64,000 nt of DNA from Adiantum capillus-veneris (GCA_014529385.2 CM043945.1:92126112-92190111); one strand, 5' to 3'; positions 1 to 12,547 are shown, numbered from the stretch's first letter. The notes: generated from the sequence alone by a model not told the origin. Numbers and translations: made by a program.

Positions 1-102
1 GCCTATCGTGTCATCTGTGTCCTCGATTGACATTATGTTGATCTAGGTAGTGTTTGCATGCACTTCATGGGTGTGTGAGTCGCTCCCGCAACAGACCTTC
101 AC

Positions 103-1686
103 TTGAAATCATGTAGCACATTTGAACAGGTTACAAGGGAAGCATTATATCTTGTTGATAAGTGCAAAGCATATGGGGAAGTGTCAGAGGATATTGATTC
201 AGTAACCAGTGGCTCTCCATCTATTAAGAGTGAACCCTCTACCAAGAAAGATGCTCAGGCTTCTTTGATGCTGACAGCTGACCAAATGATAGAGGAAGTA
301 ACGAAGAGAATGCAGCAACATATGAGATCAAATCTAGTGATGAGACAGTCTCAAACGAGGAAATGTGACATATGTGGGGGGGATCACCCGACGCCGTGGT
401 GCACACAACAGCCGAAAGCACCAGTTCCGAATGGACAAGTACTGAAATGGTGCGCCATAGAGCAAAAATGGACGAACCATGGCACAGATGAGTGTTTTTA
501 CAACAAGAACTATGTGAGGGAAAGGCCGTATGGACCTCCAGCAGGACCACCCCATACACCTCCTCCAAGATATCAAGTGGGGCCAAATGTGAATATGGTA
601 GCTTGAGCAGACAGACCTCAACCTGTGTTGGGTCAACAACCTCCTTTACCACAGGAAAATAGGGCCATGATTAGGTATGCTCAACCTTACAAAGCATCAC
701 CAGGAACAAATAATACACCTCAAATTTCTTATTATGAGGAACCGAATGAGCCTTACGTAATTGAACCTGAACCACAGATGTACGCAGATGAAGCCTATCA
801 ACCGTGGGGAAATAACGAGGGTATGGCACCACCAACGTATGTAGCACAACCTTCGAGGGATCAATATTTGGTGGACGAAAGAACGCTAATGTTCATTACG
901 AACCAAAACTACAAACCAAGAGGATATCCTAATAGGGTGGGACAACCTATGGAACCACCTCCTCAAAATCAACCACCAATTGGACCGTGCTATAACTGTG
1001 GAAGTACAGATCATTGGGAGCGTAGTTGTCCTTTCAAAGGCAAAAGAGTGAAAATTTTTGGGTTTTGTGACGGGTGTAGTGTGAATCACATACTGCTAGA
1101 TTGCCCAAGGAATCCGGACAACAAGGGCAAAGCAACTATGAATATTGTAGGGGTGTTACCAAGTGCAAGCAGTGGATCAAAAACCAAACCCATGATCCAA
1201 ATCAATGCGGTAACCAGAGCCCAAGCCAAGGACTTAGAGAAAAACAAGCCATTGGAAGAAAAGGTTGAGTTGCCAATACCCACAGAAAATGAGAGTTTAT
1301 ATGTGAGAACACAACGAAAAGCCTGGAAGGCGAAACGAGACAGAATGAAAGCAAGAAGTATAAAAACCCAAATTGCCATGCAAAATGAATTACATGAAAC
1401 AAAAGAGCAACTGAAACAAGAGAGAGATAGTAAAACTACTGAGGACAACAACAAGCCAAAGAAAGCATCCTCAGGGGGATCAGTCTTGGTCGAGAAAGTG
1501 CTAGAGCCTTTAGATGCTCTATTACAAGCGTATAAAGCAAGGCTAAAAACAAACCAAACCTTAGAGCAGAGATGGTTGACTTATCCTCAACCAGAAGTGG
1601 AAATGAAGCGTTTGGAAATGTGTAAACACCTTACTGAAACAGCCCAGGCATTGATGGAACCTAATGCGATTAGAACCCCAGAATAA
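103..1686 (+). pseudogene. gag: Element A gag (C-terminal half, broken)
   Basis: Structural capsid/nucleocapsid polyprotein of the gypsy element. Two open stretches, 103-606 and 625-1686, lie in different frames, separated by a stop near 604. The first has a Cys-His cluster (C-D-I-C-x4-H-x4-C) at about 364-402 and a motif W-C-A-I-E-Q-K-W-T-N-H-G shared with element B. The second has a canonical CCHC zinc knuckle (C-x2-C-x4-H-x4-C) at about 990-1031, then a coiled-coil-like Lys/Glu-rich stretch and a segment ending in L-E-Q-R-W, again shared with B. The capsid domain expected upstream is missing. No true ATG is evident at 103; the frame simply opens there. Confidence 0.85.
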
Positions 1687-1766
1687 GAAGTGTTGATTCA
1701 CAAAGAGCGAGAAAAACTAAAGATCGATGAATCAGAACAAGTAAACGGACCCAGGCCTGAACTATA

Positions 1767-2714
1767 TTGTCATTGGATCACCGAGTGGTGCCGAACACCA
1801 CTGATGATGCTAAGTCAATGACTATAATGCCAATTCCAGAAGTGGAAGAACCATGGCCACAACACCTATGGGAAACCATTAGAAATAGAAAGAACGGAAG
1901 CGTGACGTTACAGTCTGCACCAATTACTGAGGTTAACATGGACAACAAATTTTATCCTGGAGATATACAATCGCTGTATGGAGATGCAGGAATGGAGGTT
2001 TTGATGGAAAGTAAAGCTCAATCCCTGAAAACCCTACCTTCATTTATAGGTGAACACGAGGCACAATTGGAGATAAGATTAGTTCCATCCCAGATGAGAG
2101 CTATTCCACAAATGATTGACTCAAAAAGTCTTCAAGAGATGTTGTCGACACCTGTAACATGCACAATCACACTGTCAGAACTCTTGAGAGTCAGACCACG
2201 CTTATAGGAAGTCATGGGGAAACATTTGGAGAACAAAGGAATAAAGATTCCTCTTCAGACAAACCCTACGGTAGAAGAAAACAAACGGGAAGGTCAACCC
2301 AAAGTCCAACCTGTGCCCATAAACAAGGTCGTAGATTACTGTGAAGGTGAGGAAGGTAATACAACCTTACCTGTCAAATATCAGGATATAAAGACAATAG
2401 CTATCCTAGACAGTGGAGCGGGAGTTGCGATTGCTACAAAGCAAATCTGGGAGAAATGGGGCCGTCCAACTCTCAAAAAGACAAGAATGAAACTGCAACT
2501 TGCAGATGGGTATGTAGAGAGACCATTGGGAGTCCTGGACCAAATAGTTGTAACTTCGTGTGGAATTAACTATGAGCACACCTTTGCCGTGGTAGATTTC
2601 GAAAAAACGAACAACTTTGACATTATTTTGGGGCGACCTTTTATGCGTCAACTCAAAATGATACAAGATTGGGGGTACGACCAAATTTACCTAAGGCATG
2701 AGGAGCTAATATGA
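1767..2714 (+). pseudogene. pol: Element A linker and first aspartic protease (PR1)
   Basis: Retropepsin that would cleave the Gag-Pol polyprotein. The catalytic D-S-G-A-G is at 2409-2423 and the second-half signature I-I-L-G-R-P-F-M-R at about 2621-2649, so both ends of a one-domain retropepsin are present. 1767-2207 is a linker with homology to the same part of element B, ending in a stop; 2214-2714 holds the protease. The protease overlaps the next open frame (from 2711) by four bases. The domain itself looks intact but is cut off from gag by stops. Confidence 0.88.
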
Positions 2715-4128
2715 AGGATCACAGCTATAAAGATGTTGCAAAAACACCAGTGCAAGAATTTGATTCAACCACGGTGAATGGAAAAGAAATACCTGCATGG
2801 TTACAAACGAAAGCACATGTCTGGATGTGTGGAGAATCTGATTGTGGAGACTTAATCAAAGAGGAATGTGTGTTGGAAAGGTCAGTAGAAGACAAGGCTT
2901 ATCTCCCAGAACCTTTCCCTGAACATTTATTCGAGCCATTTGGGTGGACTCGAATATTGTCAACCTTGGATGTATGTGTTAACGAATGCACTCCTACAAA
3001 ATTTTGTGACGATGAAGGATACGACCTAGTAACGTTGCAAATGGCTAGCGTCATCCTTGAGTCAAGATCAGATAGCGAGGAACAAGAAGAACCACTACGT
3101 GAGACTGAATGTAAAAGAATAGTTGATGAGATATCTATAATGGACGTTAGGAATCGAACAGAGGAGGAATTCATAGACTCACTAAGTGATGACCTTCCAT
3201 CACTAGGTGATGAAATCCAAATGATAGATGCTGATGACAAAAGATCAAGTGGATCAGAGACGGATAGGAAGTATATGTCGAGACCGGACAGGTTTTACAA
3301 GTTTCCATACAAAAACCTAGTCGACAAGAGCGGTATATATCAAAGAGAACAAGGAAATCAAGAGCGAATAAGCATAAACCCATGCCTCTTTTCAATGACA
3401 AAACGGGATATTAAGGCTTGTAAAAGCTGACGATTGTGTCAAAGACAAGGTCACTGGCCGGTTTATCAAAACTAAACCATCAAAAAACAACAAGAATAAC
3501 AAGCGCGAAAAGCAAACGACTGAGACACATAAGGAGGGGGAAACATGGTCTAGAATGACCAAAATAGAGAGGAAAACAGAGTACAATAAGCTCAAACAGA
3601 CCCTCAAAGACATATGGACAACTGAAATGGAAACAGATGAGGACACGAATTCTGACAAGATGGATGTGCCATCCCATTATAAGAAATATACCATACAAGA
3701 TAGAAAATCATAGTACAACAACCAATGAGAGAATTGAAGGAACCTGGTACATCATACGACGATCCTGAAAAAGCCAAACGAATAGATCTAGCGAAGCTAG
3801 GAGAAGATCCAAAACCTGCATATATTGCCACGGATCTTACTGAAGAAGAGAAAACTATCTGATAGCTACTTTAAAACAGTATAGAGATGGGTTTGCATGG
3901 TCATACAAAGATCTTAAGGGGGTGGATTCAAGTATCTGTCAACACACAATACGCCTTAAGAATGACGCCAAACCAAGCAGACAACATCCTTATACTTACA
4001 ATGAGACGTTTGCAAGGAAGATCAAGGAGGAGATAGATAAGCTGAAAGAGGTAGAAATATTTACGAAATTGAGCACACTGACTAGTTTTCACCGATTGTG
4101 GTGGTCCCGAAGAAAAATGGAAAGTTGA
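2711..4128 (+). pseudogene. pol: Element A linker between PR1 and reverse transcriptase
   Basis: 2711-3430 encodes an acidic linker with the motif W-M-C-G-E-S; its counterpart in B (48904-49407) has W-M-C-G-A-S. The remainder, 3431-4128, is frame-shifted but matches B 49500-50280, including the segment running into the N-terminus of RT (Y-T-Y-N-E-T-F-A near 4000). Several stops and frame changes separate the pieces. The linker has no recognised catalytic domain. Confidence 0.75.
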
Positions 4129-5454
4129 GAGTATGAGTTAATCTCAAGAAAGTAAATGCTGCTACAATTCGGGACAACTATCCCCTACCCATTACTGATC
4201 ATGTAATAGAAAGAGTGGTAGGAAAAGAAGCTTACAGTTTCTTAGATGGCTATTCAGGCTACAACCAACTCGCAATAAAGCCAGAGGATCAGCACAAGAC
4301 GGCTTTTGCAATTGAATGGGGCATCTTTGCATTTAGGGTAATGGCTTTTGGCTTAATGAATGCACCAGCCACATTTCAGAGGCTGATGGGTCATGCTTTT
4401 AAAGAATATCTAAGACAGTTCTTAGAAATTTACATGGATGACTTGTGCGTTCACTCTCTTGTAAGATTGGAGCACATAGAGCACTTGACCAAAGTGTTCA
4501 AAAAATGCAGACTGTATCGGATTTGCCTGAATCCGGAGAAATGTGTCTTCATGGTAAGACAAGGCAAAATATTGGGACATATAGTGTCCAAAAATGGTAT
4601 TTCGACAGACATGGAGAAGATCAGCGTAATTGTTGGTCTACCACGACCAGTAAAGGTAAAGGAGGTACAGACATTTATGGGCCATTGTGGATATTATCAC
4701 AGATTTATCTACTCATACGCTATAATTGCGAAACCACTTTACGCGTTGATAACTAAATTTGAGTGACAGATAAGTGCGAGAAAGATTTTCAAACTTTGAA
4801 TCAAAGATTGATATCCGCTCCAATTTTGAAGGCTCTGGATTGGGAAAAGATATTCCACATCCACGTAGATGCATCAGCACATGCTATAGGATGCATACTT
4901 GCATAACCTAGAGAAAAGAACATGGATTTTCCAATCAATTACTCCAGTAGACAACTAAACAGTGCAGAGAAGAATTACACAACAACTGAAAGGGAGGGTT
5001 TGGGTATGATCTACGCTGGGAAAAAGTTTAGACATTACCTACTTTCCAATAAATTTGTATTCTTCGTTGATCATCAAGCACTGTTGTCTTGGTAAACAAA
5101 CCTTGCAGTACTGCGCGGATTGTACGATGGTTCATCATACTGCTTGAGTTTGACTTCACGGTTGTAGTCAAAAAAGTAACTACACACCAAAGAGCGGATC
5201 ATTTATCTAGAATGGTGCATGGAGAAAACCTTGTAGGAGTTGATGATGATTTGCCAGATGCATATCTCTTCAACATAGAAATGGTTCCCAGATGGAGCGA
5301 GGATGTAATTCCTTTGTTGACTATTGGGTCATTGAATTTGACAAGACAACCATCAACCATTGCAGCATCTAGATCATTGGTAATGCTGGCTGGAAGGCTA
5401 TACAAACAAGGATCAGATCAAATCCTTAGGCTTTGTGTTGAATCAAGTGAATAG
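4129..5454 (+). pseudogene. pol: Element A reverse transcriptase and RNase H (broken)
   Basis: RNA-dependent DNA polymerase with RNase H of the gypsy element. 4215-4766 encodes fingers and palm, including F-L-D-G-Y-S-G-Y-N-Q and the catalytic Y-M-D-D at 4431-4442. The connection and RNase H follow in 4767-5454, with D-A-S-A-H near 4867 and the C-terminal R-A-D-H-L-S-R segment at about 5191. There are stops after 4132 (TGA), at 4763-4765, near 4904, and a frame change near 5090, so the enzyme cannot be made. It is colinear with B 50288-51478. Confidence 0.9.
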
Positions 5455-7230
5455 GACTTGTATCTAAACGAGTCTCATGTACAAACAACGGAGATTCACA
5501 ATGGGCATGCACAGACGTATATGAGAATGGGTATATATTGGCCGAAAATGCCACAAAGTGTTCATAAGCATATCAAATCATGTATTATCTGCACTTTTAA
5601 AAGCCGATAGAATACACAACTCTATTCAAATTATCTGTAGCACCCAGATGGAGTAACTACATTGTAGAATGCCTCACCACCGGAATACTGCCTGAAGGGA
5701 TGAGTAGATCACATATCAAAACGATCACGAAAGAGGTAGAAAACTATGTATTGATTGAGGATAATCTTTACAAGAGGGGAAAAGACAATCAATTGAGAAT
5801 GTGTGCGACGGAAGAGGAATACGTTCCTATCTTAGAGCAAGCACATGGCGGACAAGCTGGAGGACATTTCTCAGCTCACAAAACGGCCAAAGCAATTCTT
5901 ATTGCTGGCATATGGTGGCCTACACTATTCATGGACGCCAAAGAGTTTGTGAAACGATGTGATGATTGCCAGGGGACAAAGATTTCTAGAGCACGAGATG
6001 ACATGCCCTTGAGACCAATGATGGGGGCAAGAGCGTTTGCAAAATGGGAAATAGATTTTGTAGGACCAATTGCGCCTCCTAGATATAAAACGCACGCTTA
6101 ATACATTATTGTGGCAACAGATTATCTAACAAAGTGGGTTGAAGCGAAAGCAACAACCAAAAATGATGTATGAGAACATTTTCACCAGGTATGGCTTACC
6201 AAGAGAGATAGTGAGCGATAGAGGGACTCATTTCGTTAATGAAGTGATCGAATTCCTATTGGATGAATTCATGGTAATTCACAAGAAGTCAGCTCCCTAT
6301 CATCCACAAGCTAACGGCCAAGCAAAAAGTACGAACAAGATTTTGGTGACAATTCTCACAAAAATTGTTAGTGAATCAAGAGCCGACTGGGATCAGAAGC
6401 TGCATTCAGCTTTATGGGCATATAGAGTAGCGTACAAAACCTCAATCGGAATGACTCTGTTCAACATGGTTTATGGAATTCAAGCGATTTTGCCACTTGA
6501 ATTTCTTATCCCCACACTTCGGGTAGCTAAAGAATTAGAATGGACGGGCCATGAATTATCCAATCAAATAGATATCCTCGAAAAACTGAATGAAACTAGA
6601 TTGAGAGCAGTTACATCAATCTACGCACAAAAACGAAACATGAAATCATTCTTTGATCAACATGTTATCAACAAGGAATTTGCTAAGGGGGATTACGTCT
6701 TAATGTATACCCTGAAACAACATTCTCGAAAACTCAAAAAGCGAGGCAATGGACCCTATGTGATTCATGACATATCATCTAGTGGTGCCATTAAGCTTGC
6801 AACATTAGAGGGAGAGAAGATGCCTAATTGGATTAGTGGCTACAGATTAAAGAAGTACAACCTACCACTAACCTCAGAGATGCTTGCCAAAATCCACGCT
6901 GCGAAGGAGCGCAAAAAAAAAAAAGAGACAAAATCTCAAGCACAGGAGGAGGCCAGAATCAGGATTTTAAAGCGGAAAAAAAAATTACAACAACAAAGAC
7001 TTCCTCAACCAGCAGATACGGCTCAAATCCCTCTTTCTATAATTCACAGTGACGAGCAATGGGAAATAGGAATCGATGTTCGCATCAATGTCAAACTTTC
7101 GAATGGCAGATATCAACGAGCATTGATTGACACAGGGGCAAGAGTCAATGTGGTCAACTTCTCCACTTACAAGATGCTTATCGATGAACCCCTAGTGCAA
7201 TCCACACGAGATTTACAAGCCGCAAACTAG
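5455..7230 (+). pseudogene. pol: Element A integrase fused to a second protease domain
   Basis: 5455-5699 is a decayed stretch between RNase H and integrase. The HHCC zinc domain lies at 5845-5980. The catalytic core starts near W-E-I-D-F-V-G-P at about 6046 and has the second Asp in V-S-D-R-G-T-H near 6217. The expected catalytic Glu of N-G-Q-A-E is Lys here (codon AAA, 6325-6327), whereas element B has Glu, so the core is inactive. A basic C-terminal domain follows, and with no stop the same frame runs into D-T-G-A at 7129-7140, a retropepsin-like active site (PR2). The frame closes at 7228-7230 inside PR2. A stop and frame change also split the core at 6101-6139. Confidence 0.88.
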
Positions 7231-8157
7231 GCAAAATTGCCAACATTGGGAATAGTAAACTTACCAATCAATATTGATGGAGATAGTTGTCCTCATCAAT
7301 TTCTCGTAATGACAGACGAAGGAATCAGAGAATCACTATGTTTGGGAGTTCCATGGATGAGAACGTACAATGCAGTTACCGAATGGTCAGAACATGCGCT
7401 CATGTATACACACAACTCTAACACGTACACGACTCCATTCGCCAAAACAGATCACTCGTGGCCGATTATCCTCATCAACAAAAAGCAATCAGCTCATCAG
7501 CCAGAAACACCAAAAACAGCTATTCGGAAAGTATGGATAAAGAAAACCGTCGTGCAAAAAAAACAGGGACAGATATGGCTGCCCAAGTCACAACTCCCGA
7601 TGACAGCAACACCATATCAAAGACCTTCAGGAGCTATCCAAAGTGGAAATGGCAACCAAAGCTGGAGACAACCAAAAATTCAATGACAAAAGATCGAATA
7701 GAGACCAAAAAGTCAACCCAGGAAGCCTGAACTAACAAAATGTCAATGGAAACTTAAGAAAATTCAAGAATCTATATTAAAATCTGTAAATATGAAAAAA
7801 ACTAAATACAAATGGGTTCCAAAAATAGTTGCCATCAAAAAACCAATAATCAAGGAGAGCGCAATTAAACTGCAAGCTCTTCTATTCCATAAACAGCTAG
7901 CCTCGCCATCCAAAGCCACTGAAAATTACATTCAGTCCCCGCATCTTGCACACCAGTTTGTTTCCGAATGCATTGTCTCAAACATGAGGATAGGGCCACA
8001 TTACACGGCCGTGCATAGACATAGATTTCAAAACCAATGCACACGCACACAACCTTCGTCCGGGACGAGTGACAAGCCTTTGCACTTCCACTCCAATTTG
8101 GAATTGCTCTTCCATCATAACGCAAGAGAGTATATCCGTCCATATCTCTCGAGGTAA
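7231..8157 (+). pseudogene. Element A: second half of PR2 and W-x-P-K tail
   Basis: After the TAG at 7228-7230 the same frame reopens (7237-7686) and completes PR2: C-L-G-V-P-W-M-R near 7351 occupies the place of I-L-G-R-P-F-M-R in PR1. The tail is basic and Gln/Lys-rich and contains repeated Trp motifs (V-W-I-K-K, I-W-L-P-K, K-W-K-W-Q-P-K, K-W-V-P-K) spread over two frames, the last at about 7809-7821. Similar motifs follow the protease of elements B and D. The function of the tail is unknown. Beyond about 8080 similarity to B fades. Confidence 0.7.
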
Positions 8158-8526
8158 GATGTTAGTCATCTACACACACACCCCATCACTTAAGTTAGTT
8201 AAAATGATAAAACCAAGATTCAAACTCAAAGATTATATCCTCAAAACAGTATGTGTTATATCAAAATCAAATTTTTATAACCGCAAAAGACCAAAAAGAT
8301 ACATAGTGTTTCTAGGGAGATACATAAATACAAAAGCCTATGAACCAATTTTTGGTTCCTATAACCGAGGTTCTTCTCCTATATTTGTTCACATTTTGGG
8401 TGTCAAAGTTTATCACTTCAACTTGTGCACTAAAAGTCACATCTTTCTTTTCGTACCATTCTTCTCCCCGTGATACATCCTTGGGTGATAATCCATTACA
8501 GTAGTTTACATGATCATGTTGTTCAT

Positions 8527-9054
8527 TTAGATCATTTCTGTAGAAATATCTACTCGAGTCACTGCCATTGGTTGTGCTTGGGCAAAGTCACTAATGCACC
8601 TTGGTTTCTCGTAGTCATCAAAGGTAACGGTGACATTGTGAGGGTTGTATTCGAGAATAGGTTCATAGACTCTATTAAACCAATCATGGGATACATAATA
8701 GAATTGGTTGTCACCATTTGACTTCTTCCATACTTTGATTATGACCTTCTTACAAAAGCCGTATCTTTGGTTTAGCATAAGGGTCTTCTTACTAAGTATG
8801 AGTTCACAACTTTGTACGTCCAAAAGAGAACATAAGTTAAGGTACAGAACATATCCTTGCACTTTAATGTCACCTTCTTGGATATTTTTCTTTACCCAAA
8901 GTTGTGGGTTGGTTATAAATCTATCAGACACTTGTATTTGATATTCAGGTTGAGCTTCAACATATAACTCCCATTCTACGTAAGTGTTCGGTACAAGGTA
9001 ATGTCCCCTTTGAAACTCGAACCACTTCAATTCCTCAATGGAGACTGAATCCAA
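8527..9054 (-). CDS. Unrecognised 175-codon ORF
   Basis: An uninterrupted minus-strand frame of 175 codons starting at an ATG (M-D-S-V-S-I-E-E-L). The product is mixed alpha/beta in composition, rich in Tyr, Trp, Val and Lys, with no signal peptide, membrane segment or zinc motif that I can see. It lies between the end of element A and the minus-strand copia remnant F, in the direction in which F would be transcribed, so it could be cargo or a captured gene fragment, or a chance frame. I do not recognise a family. Confidence 0.35.
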   Translation of the reverse strand: MDSVSIEELKWFEFQRGHYLVPNTYVEWELYVEAQPEYQIQVSDRFITNPQLWVKKNIQEGDIKVQGYVLYLNLCSLLDVQSCELILSKKTLMLNQRYGFCKKVIIKVWKKSNGDNQFYYVSHDWFNRVYEPILEYNPHNVTVTFDDYEKPRCISDFAQAQPMAVTRVDISTEMI

Positions 9055-9421
9055 CCGTATAATTGAAAAAGAATCTTTGCGTAAAGTTACTCATGAGTTC
9101 ATCTAGACAATTAATAAGATCCATCTAAAAACAAGATAGAGAGAGAAAACTTAGTACACATGTGAACCAAAATTGAGTCTATGCTTCTTTTATTCATGAA
9201 AATTTGATCTTTATGATTTCATTATAATATTATGGGTGTCTTGGAGCTAATTCTCTAAATCTTCTTTTAACTCTCATAACAAGGTATTATCTCAGACCTC
9301 CCACATGACAACGTGGTCTGTAGTTATCTTTTAACTTTTCTTTTCCTATAACAGCTGCAAGAGCTTCAAACTTCTCAACAACTTCGGAAATACTTAATGT
9401 TTGGGAGCGCATTGCCAAGTA

Positions 9422-9730
9422 CTAGAGCATGTCTTCTAGGCCTAAAAATATTATGAGTTGAAGTAGCCTGAGGTTGGCAAACCAATCCCTTGGACTGTTG
9501 TCAATATAGATGAAGAATTGACAAAAGGGTTCTTGGTGATGGGTAAGGTAACTACGTTCAACACTCTTCCAACAAGTTGTGCTTCTTAGCATGCCAAAGA
9601 CTTTGGTCCTGATTTCTAAATAAAAGAGTTCCCGTTCATCCCTTGACAACTGTGTCGCCATATTGTTGAGCACTATGGCCAAAACCTCATTCCCCTGGCT
9701 TAACCATTCAGACGTCACTCTGGGAGCCAT
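9422..9730 (-). pseudogene. gag: Copia-type gag N-terminus (element F)
   Basis: 102-codon frame starting M-A-P-R-V-T-S-E-W-L. The pattern, with a W-L region, a middle L-x3-D-E-x-E-L, then a C-W-K-S-V-E-R-S-Y segment, resembles the UBN2-type Gag of Ty1/copia elements. It ends in a stop and there is no recognisable continuation toward 9060. It sits about 250 bases inside a primer-binding site at 9978-9991 on the same strand, as expected for a copia gag. Confidence 0.5.
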
Positions 9731-9977
9731 TTACTACGAAACAAACATTCAAAAAAATTTACAATGCTGTGTTTGAACACTTGAACCACTTCACCATAAC
9801 TCAAACCAAACACTTTCACTCAAGAAGAAAAGTCAAACAAGTACCAGAAACCAATGTCACTTATAGATGCATCATGAATACAATATCCTTTCTCAAACAG
9901 CATACACGAATCCGTGCACAATGTACAACTAACCCGACTAGTATCAGGCTTTAGACTATCCCCATAAACTTAAGCAT

Positions 9978-9991
9978 TGGCTCTGATACCA
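9978..9991 (-). other. Primer-binding site of copia remnant F
   Basis: Minus strand reads TGGTATCAGAGCCA, complementary to the 3' end of plant initiator tRNA-Met, the usual primer of Ty1/copia elements. It is followed downstream on the same strand by the gag remnant and preceded by a probable LTR. Confidence 0.8.
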
Positions 9992-9993
9992 GG

Positions 9994-10252
9994 TGAGAGA
10001 TACGCGTCCCTGGGGGTCTATGCACAAAATATACAATTTATACTATTTTCAATATACATCAGAGTTACAAAAGTGTTTGCATATGGGAGGATTTCTCATC
10101 GCTCGACCAAGCATGGAGTTTAGGCCATCAACCCGAATGCATCTAGAGGTACCTAGCGACTAGTGCTAGCCTTGCATGGGTGTTATAAATGAAAGCGTAC
10201 TCAAGAAAATATATTGTTGTGGAGAGTGAATATATGTATACACCGCATCGTG

Positions 10253-10322
<70 letters not shown>

Positions 10323-10449
10323 AATGCAGGGTGAAATAGAGTGCACAGAGACGTGAGAGAATGACAATAGAGAATCTTTAAATTCCTCATCCAAATGAAA
10401 TAGGCAACCATGTATTAATGCAATGACAAAATTTGGGTATACCATAACA
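9994..10449 (-). repeat. Probable 5' LTR of copia remnant F
   Basis: Lies immediately upstream (minus strand) of the initiator-tRNA primer-binding site. On the minus strand it would begin TGTTATGG and end in CTCTCA, giving TG...CA ends and a length of 456 bases. No second LTR is visible, so the outer boundary is a guess. It contains an (AG)n array at 10256-10318. Confidence 0.4.
10256..10318. repeat. (AG)n microsatellite
   Basis: About 63 bases of uninterrupted GA dinucleotides. Frames reading through it give Ser-Leu or Arg-Glu runs and are artefacts. Confidence 0.97.
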
Positions 10450-12547
10450 TCAAAAGGTTTATGACAAAATAACTAGCAGAGCATTGACCCTATCTAGGGA
10501 TCGATCGGTCCACCCATCCACATCCGCTTTGCTACGGACATAGATAATTTCACTTCGCTGGGAGCGAGCCAGAATACCTCCAGCCTACCTGAGCCAGACA
10601 TAAGTTGAGGCCGCTTTGCCTCCCTCCATGAACCTGACCTCTGAAAGGATCCCAAGTACCAGTAGGTGGTAGGGTATCCACACCAACCATATCAGTTTAG
10701 GCGCCACACCTCTTCAATGTTTAGGTCTAAGCACCGGGTGTTTAGGCAAAGCCAATGCAAAATTCTCGACGCGTTAGCCGTGTAGGTCATTCAACCTCTG
10801 ATGCACTAACCGTGTAGATGAGCCTAACAAAAATAAGTAGACTTACGATCCAGCAAAGCTCTAGGTCAATGACCCTTTAGTCTAAGGCTAAGCGATGTAG
10901 GTGATCCTAGTCTTGTAGCGACACTGCCATGAGAAACATAACACGTGAGTCCAATCACAATAACACTTTCCATATGCACAAACAATCCTTTCCAAGCAGT
11001 TAGACTGTACAGGGTCCCCCTACCCTTACACGTCTGCCATAAAAAATCTGGATCACTTCATGATCCATTCCCAAAACCACAAACCATAATCCAATCACAT
11101 CATGCGAGCGAGCACTCTAACCAACTTGGGGGAGGCATGATCAATCCTACACAACTACTTTAGAACCTAACATGGCTGCAAACATTTTGGCAGGATATCT
11201 AGAAAAAAAAACCATGAGACACACACCGGCTTTCACATTAAAATCAAAACCATAATCCATGAGGGAATCTCATCCCTTGACCACAAATCATAATCACACC
11301 GAACCAACTCCCACACTTGGAGTTTGACATATCCCCTGCAGTCAACTGGAGTTCATACACATATGACTCTTAAGACGTAATTAGTTTATGCATAAAAAGA
11401 GTCTGACCAGCAACTAATCATGATATTAAAAAAATCCAATTTTAACAATATCCAACCATGCAAAGTTGATGCATCACATCTACACTTCAACCCTCTAGTA
11501 CATAGAGCTAGTTTTGACCTAGAAAGGTGAAAAGCAATCATAACCATGCACATGAAGCATCCACATAATTGCATAAGTTCCCATACATCATATAATAACA
11601 TTCCATCACCACAAATACAATGCAAAACAGCTGCGACCTTTAGGTCAACCATAAACCATAACTTCACACATATGCAATAAAACAAATTTTTGACCTTTTT
11701 GGGAGCATGAAAAACATACAAATGAAAGTATTTGACCTCAAACCAATGCATCAAGCTTAGATCCATAATATAGACTAGCACTCTACCACATCACTTTACC
11801 CATATGGTACTTACACAACAAACGGTAACCCAAAAAAAGCCACTTTAATCATATATGCCTATGCGGTTCGGGATGTCTAACCATATACCTTCACATAAGT
11901 TTATGGGCATCTAATAGCTGAAATCAACTCATCAAAACAAACCATAAATCATACATGAATGGCGCGGTTAACTCACGGCATCATATGGTACTCCCCTAGG
12001 TAGTAGCCCTATACGCGTAGGTAAAACCCATTATAGAACAATTAATAACTCACATTCCCGAGGTGATAACGGAGACCTAAATACATTTATCATCAATTTT
12101 CATCAAGCTTTTCAATTGGTTAAGTGGGTTTTCCCATCCGGTGAATCTATAAAGTGGTACTCCAAGGAGCCTGCAGTAAAAGAAAAATGGTTGTGCAGTA
12201 GACAACAAGTTGTTTTTTGACCATATCTCTTAGCTCATGTGTGAGTTTCACATGACACCAAAGGAGAGAAAATGTTCTAAATGATGTGTTTTATCTCTGG
12301 TTTAAAGGTTTCACGCTGATTCATAAGGTTTGTGATTTACCACAAAAACAATGTTCCTACGTCTCTATGATGTGAAACGAAAAGCGCTTTTTATGCATGC
12401 ATGTGATCATAAACCTATCATGTGCATAAATCAGCGTATTAAACATGATGAAATGATCATGGAGCAACTTCATACGTACTCGGTTAATCCATACATGCAC
12501 TTATATACAAAAAGCAATCATCGAGAGGGTGACTACTCAGAAAAACG
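10450..12547. other. Non-coding stretch, no feature recognised
   Basis: About 2.1 kb without a convincing gene. Short frames have no recognisable domains. The sequence is moderately AT-rich with CA/CAT-rich patches, and could be decayed LTR or leader sequence, but I find no matching repeat in the window. Confidence 0.6.

Larger units (their letters stand above)
103..8157 (+). mobile_element. Element A: decayed Ty3/gypsy retrotransposon, 5'-truncated
   Basis: Order of domains is gag, protease (PR1), reverse transcriptase, RNase H, integrase, then a second protease-like domain (PR2) and a basic W-x-P-K tail. The order PR-RT-RH-IN defines Ty3/gypsy. The first bases of the window show no LTR or gag N-terminus; homology to element B begins in the middle of gag near position 103, so the left end is truncated or lies beyond a rearrangement. 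Stops and frame changes occur in every domain, and no 3' LTR is visible, so this is a dead remnant. It is the closest relative of element B (33626-61609), with colinear proteins including the unusual post-integrase protease. Confidence 0.9.
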
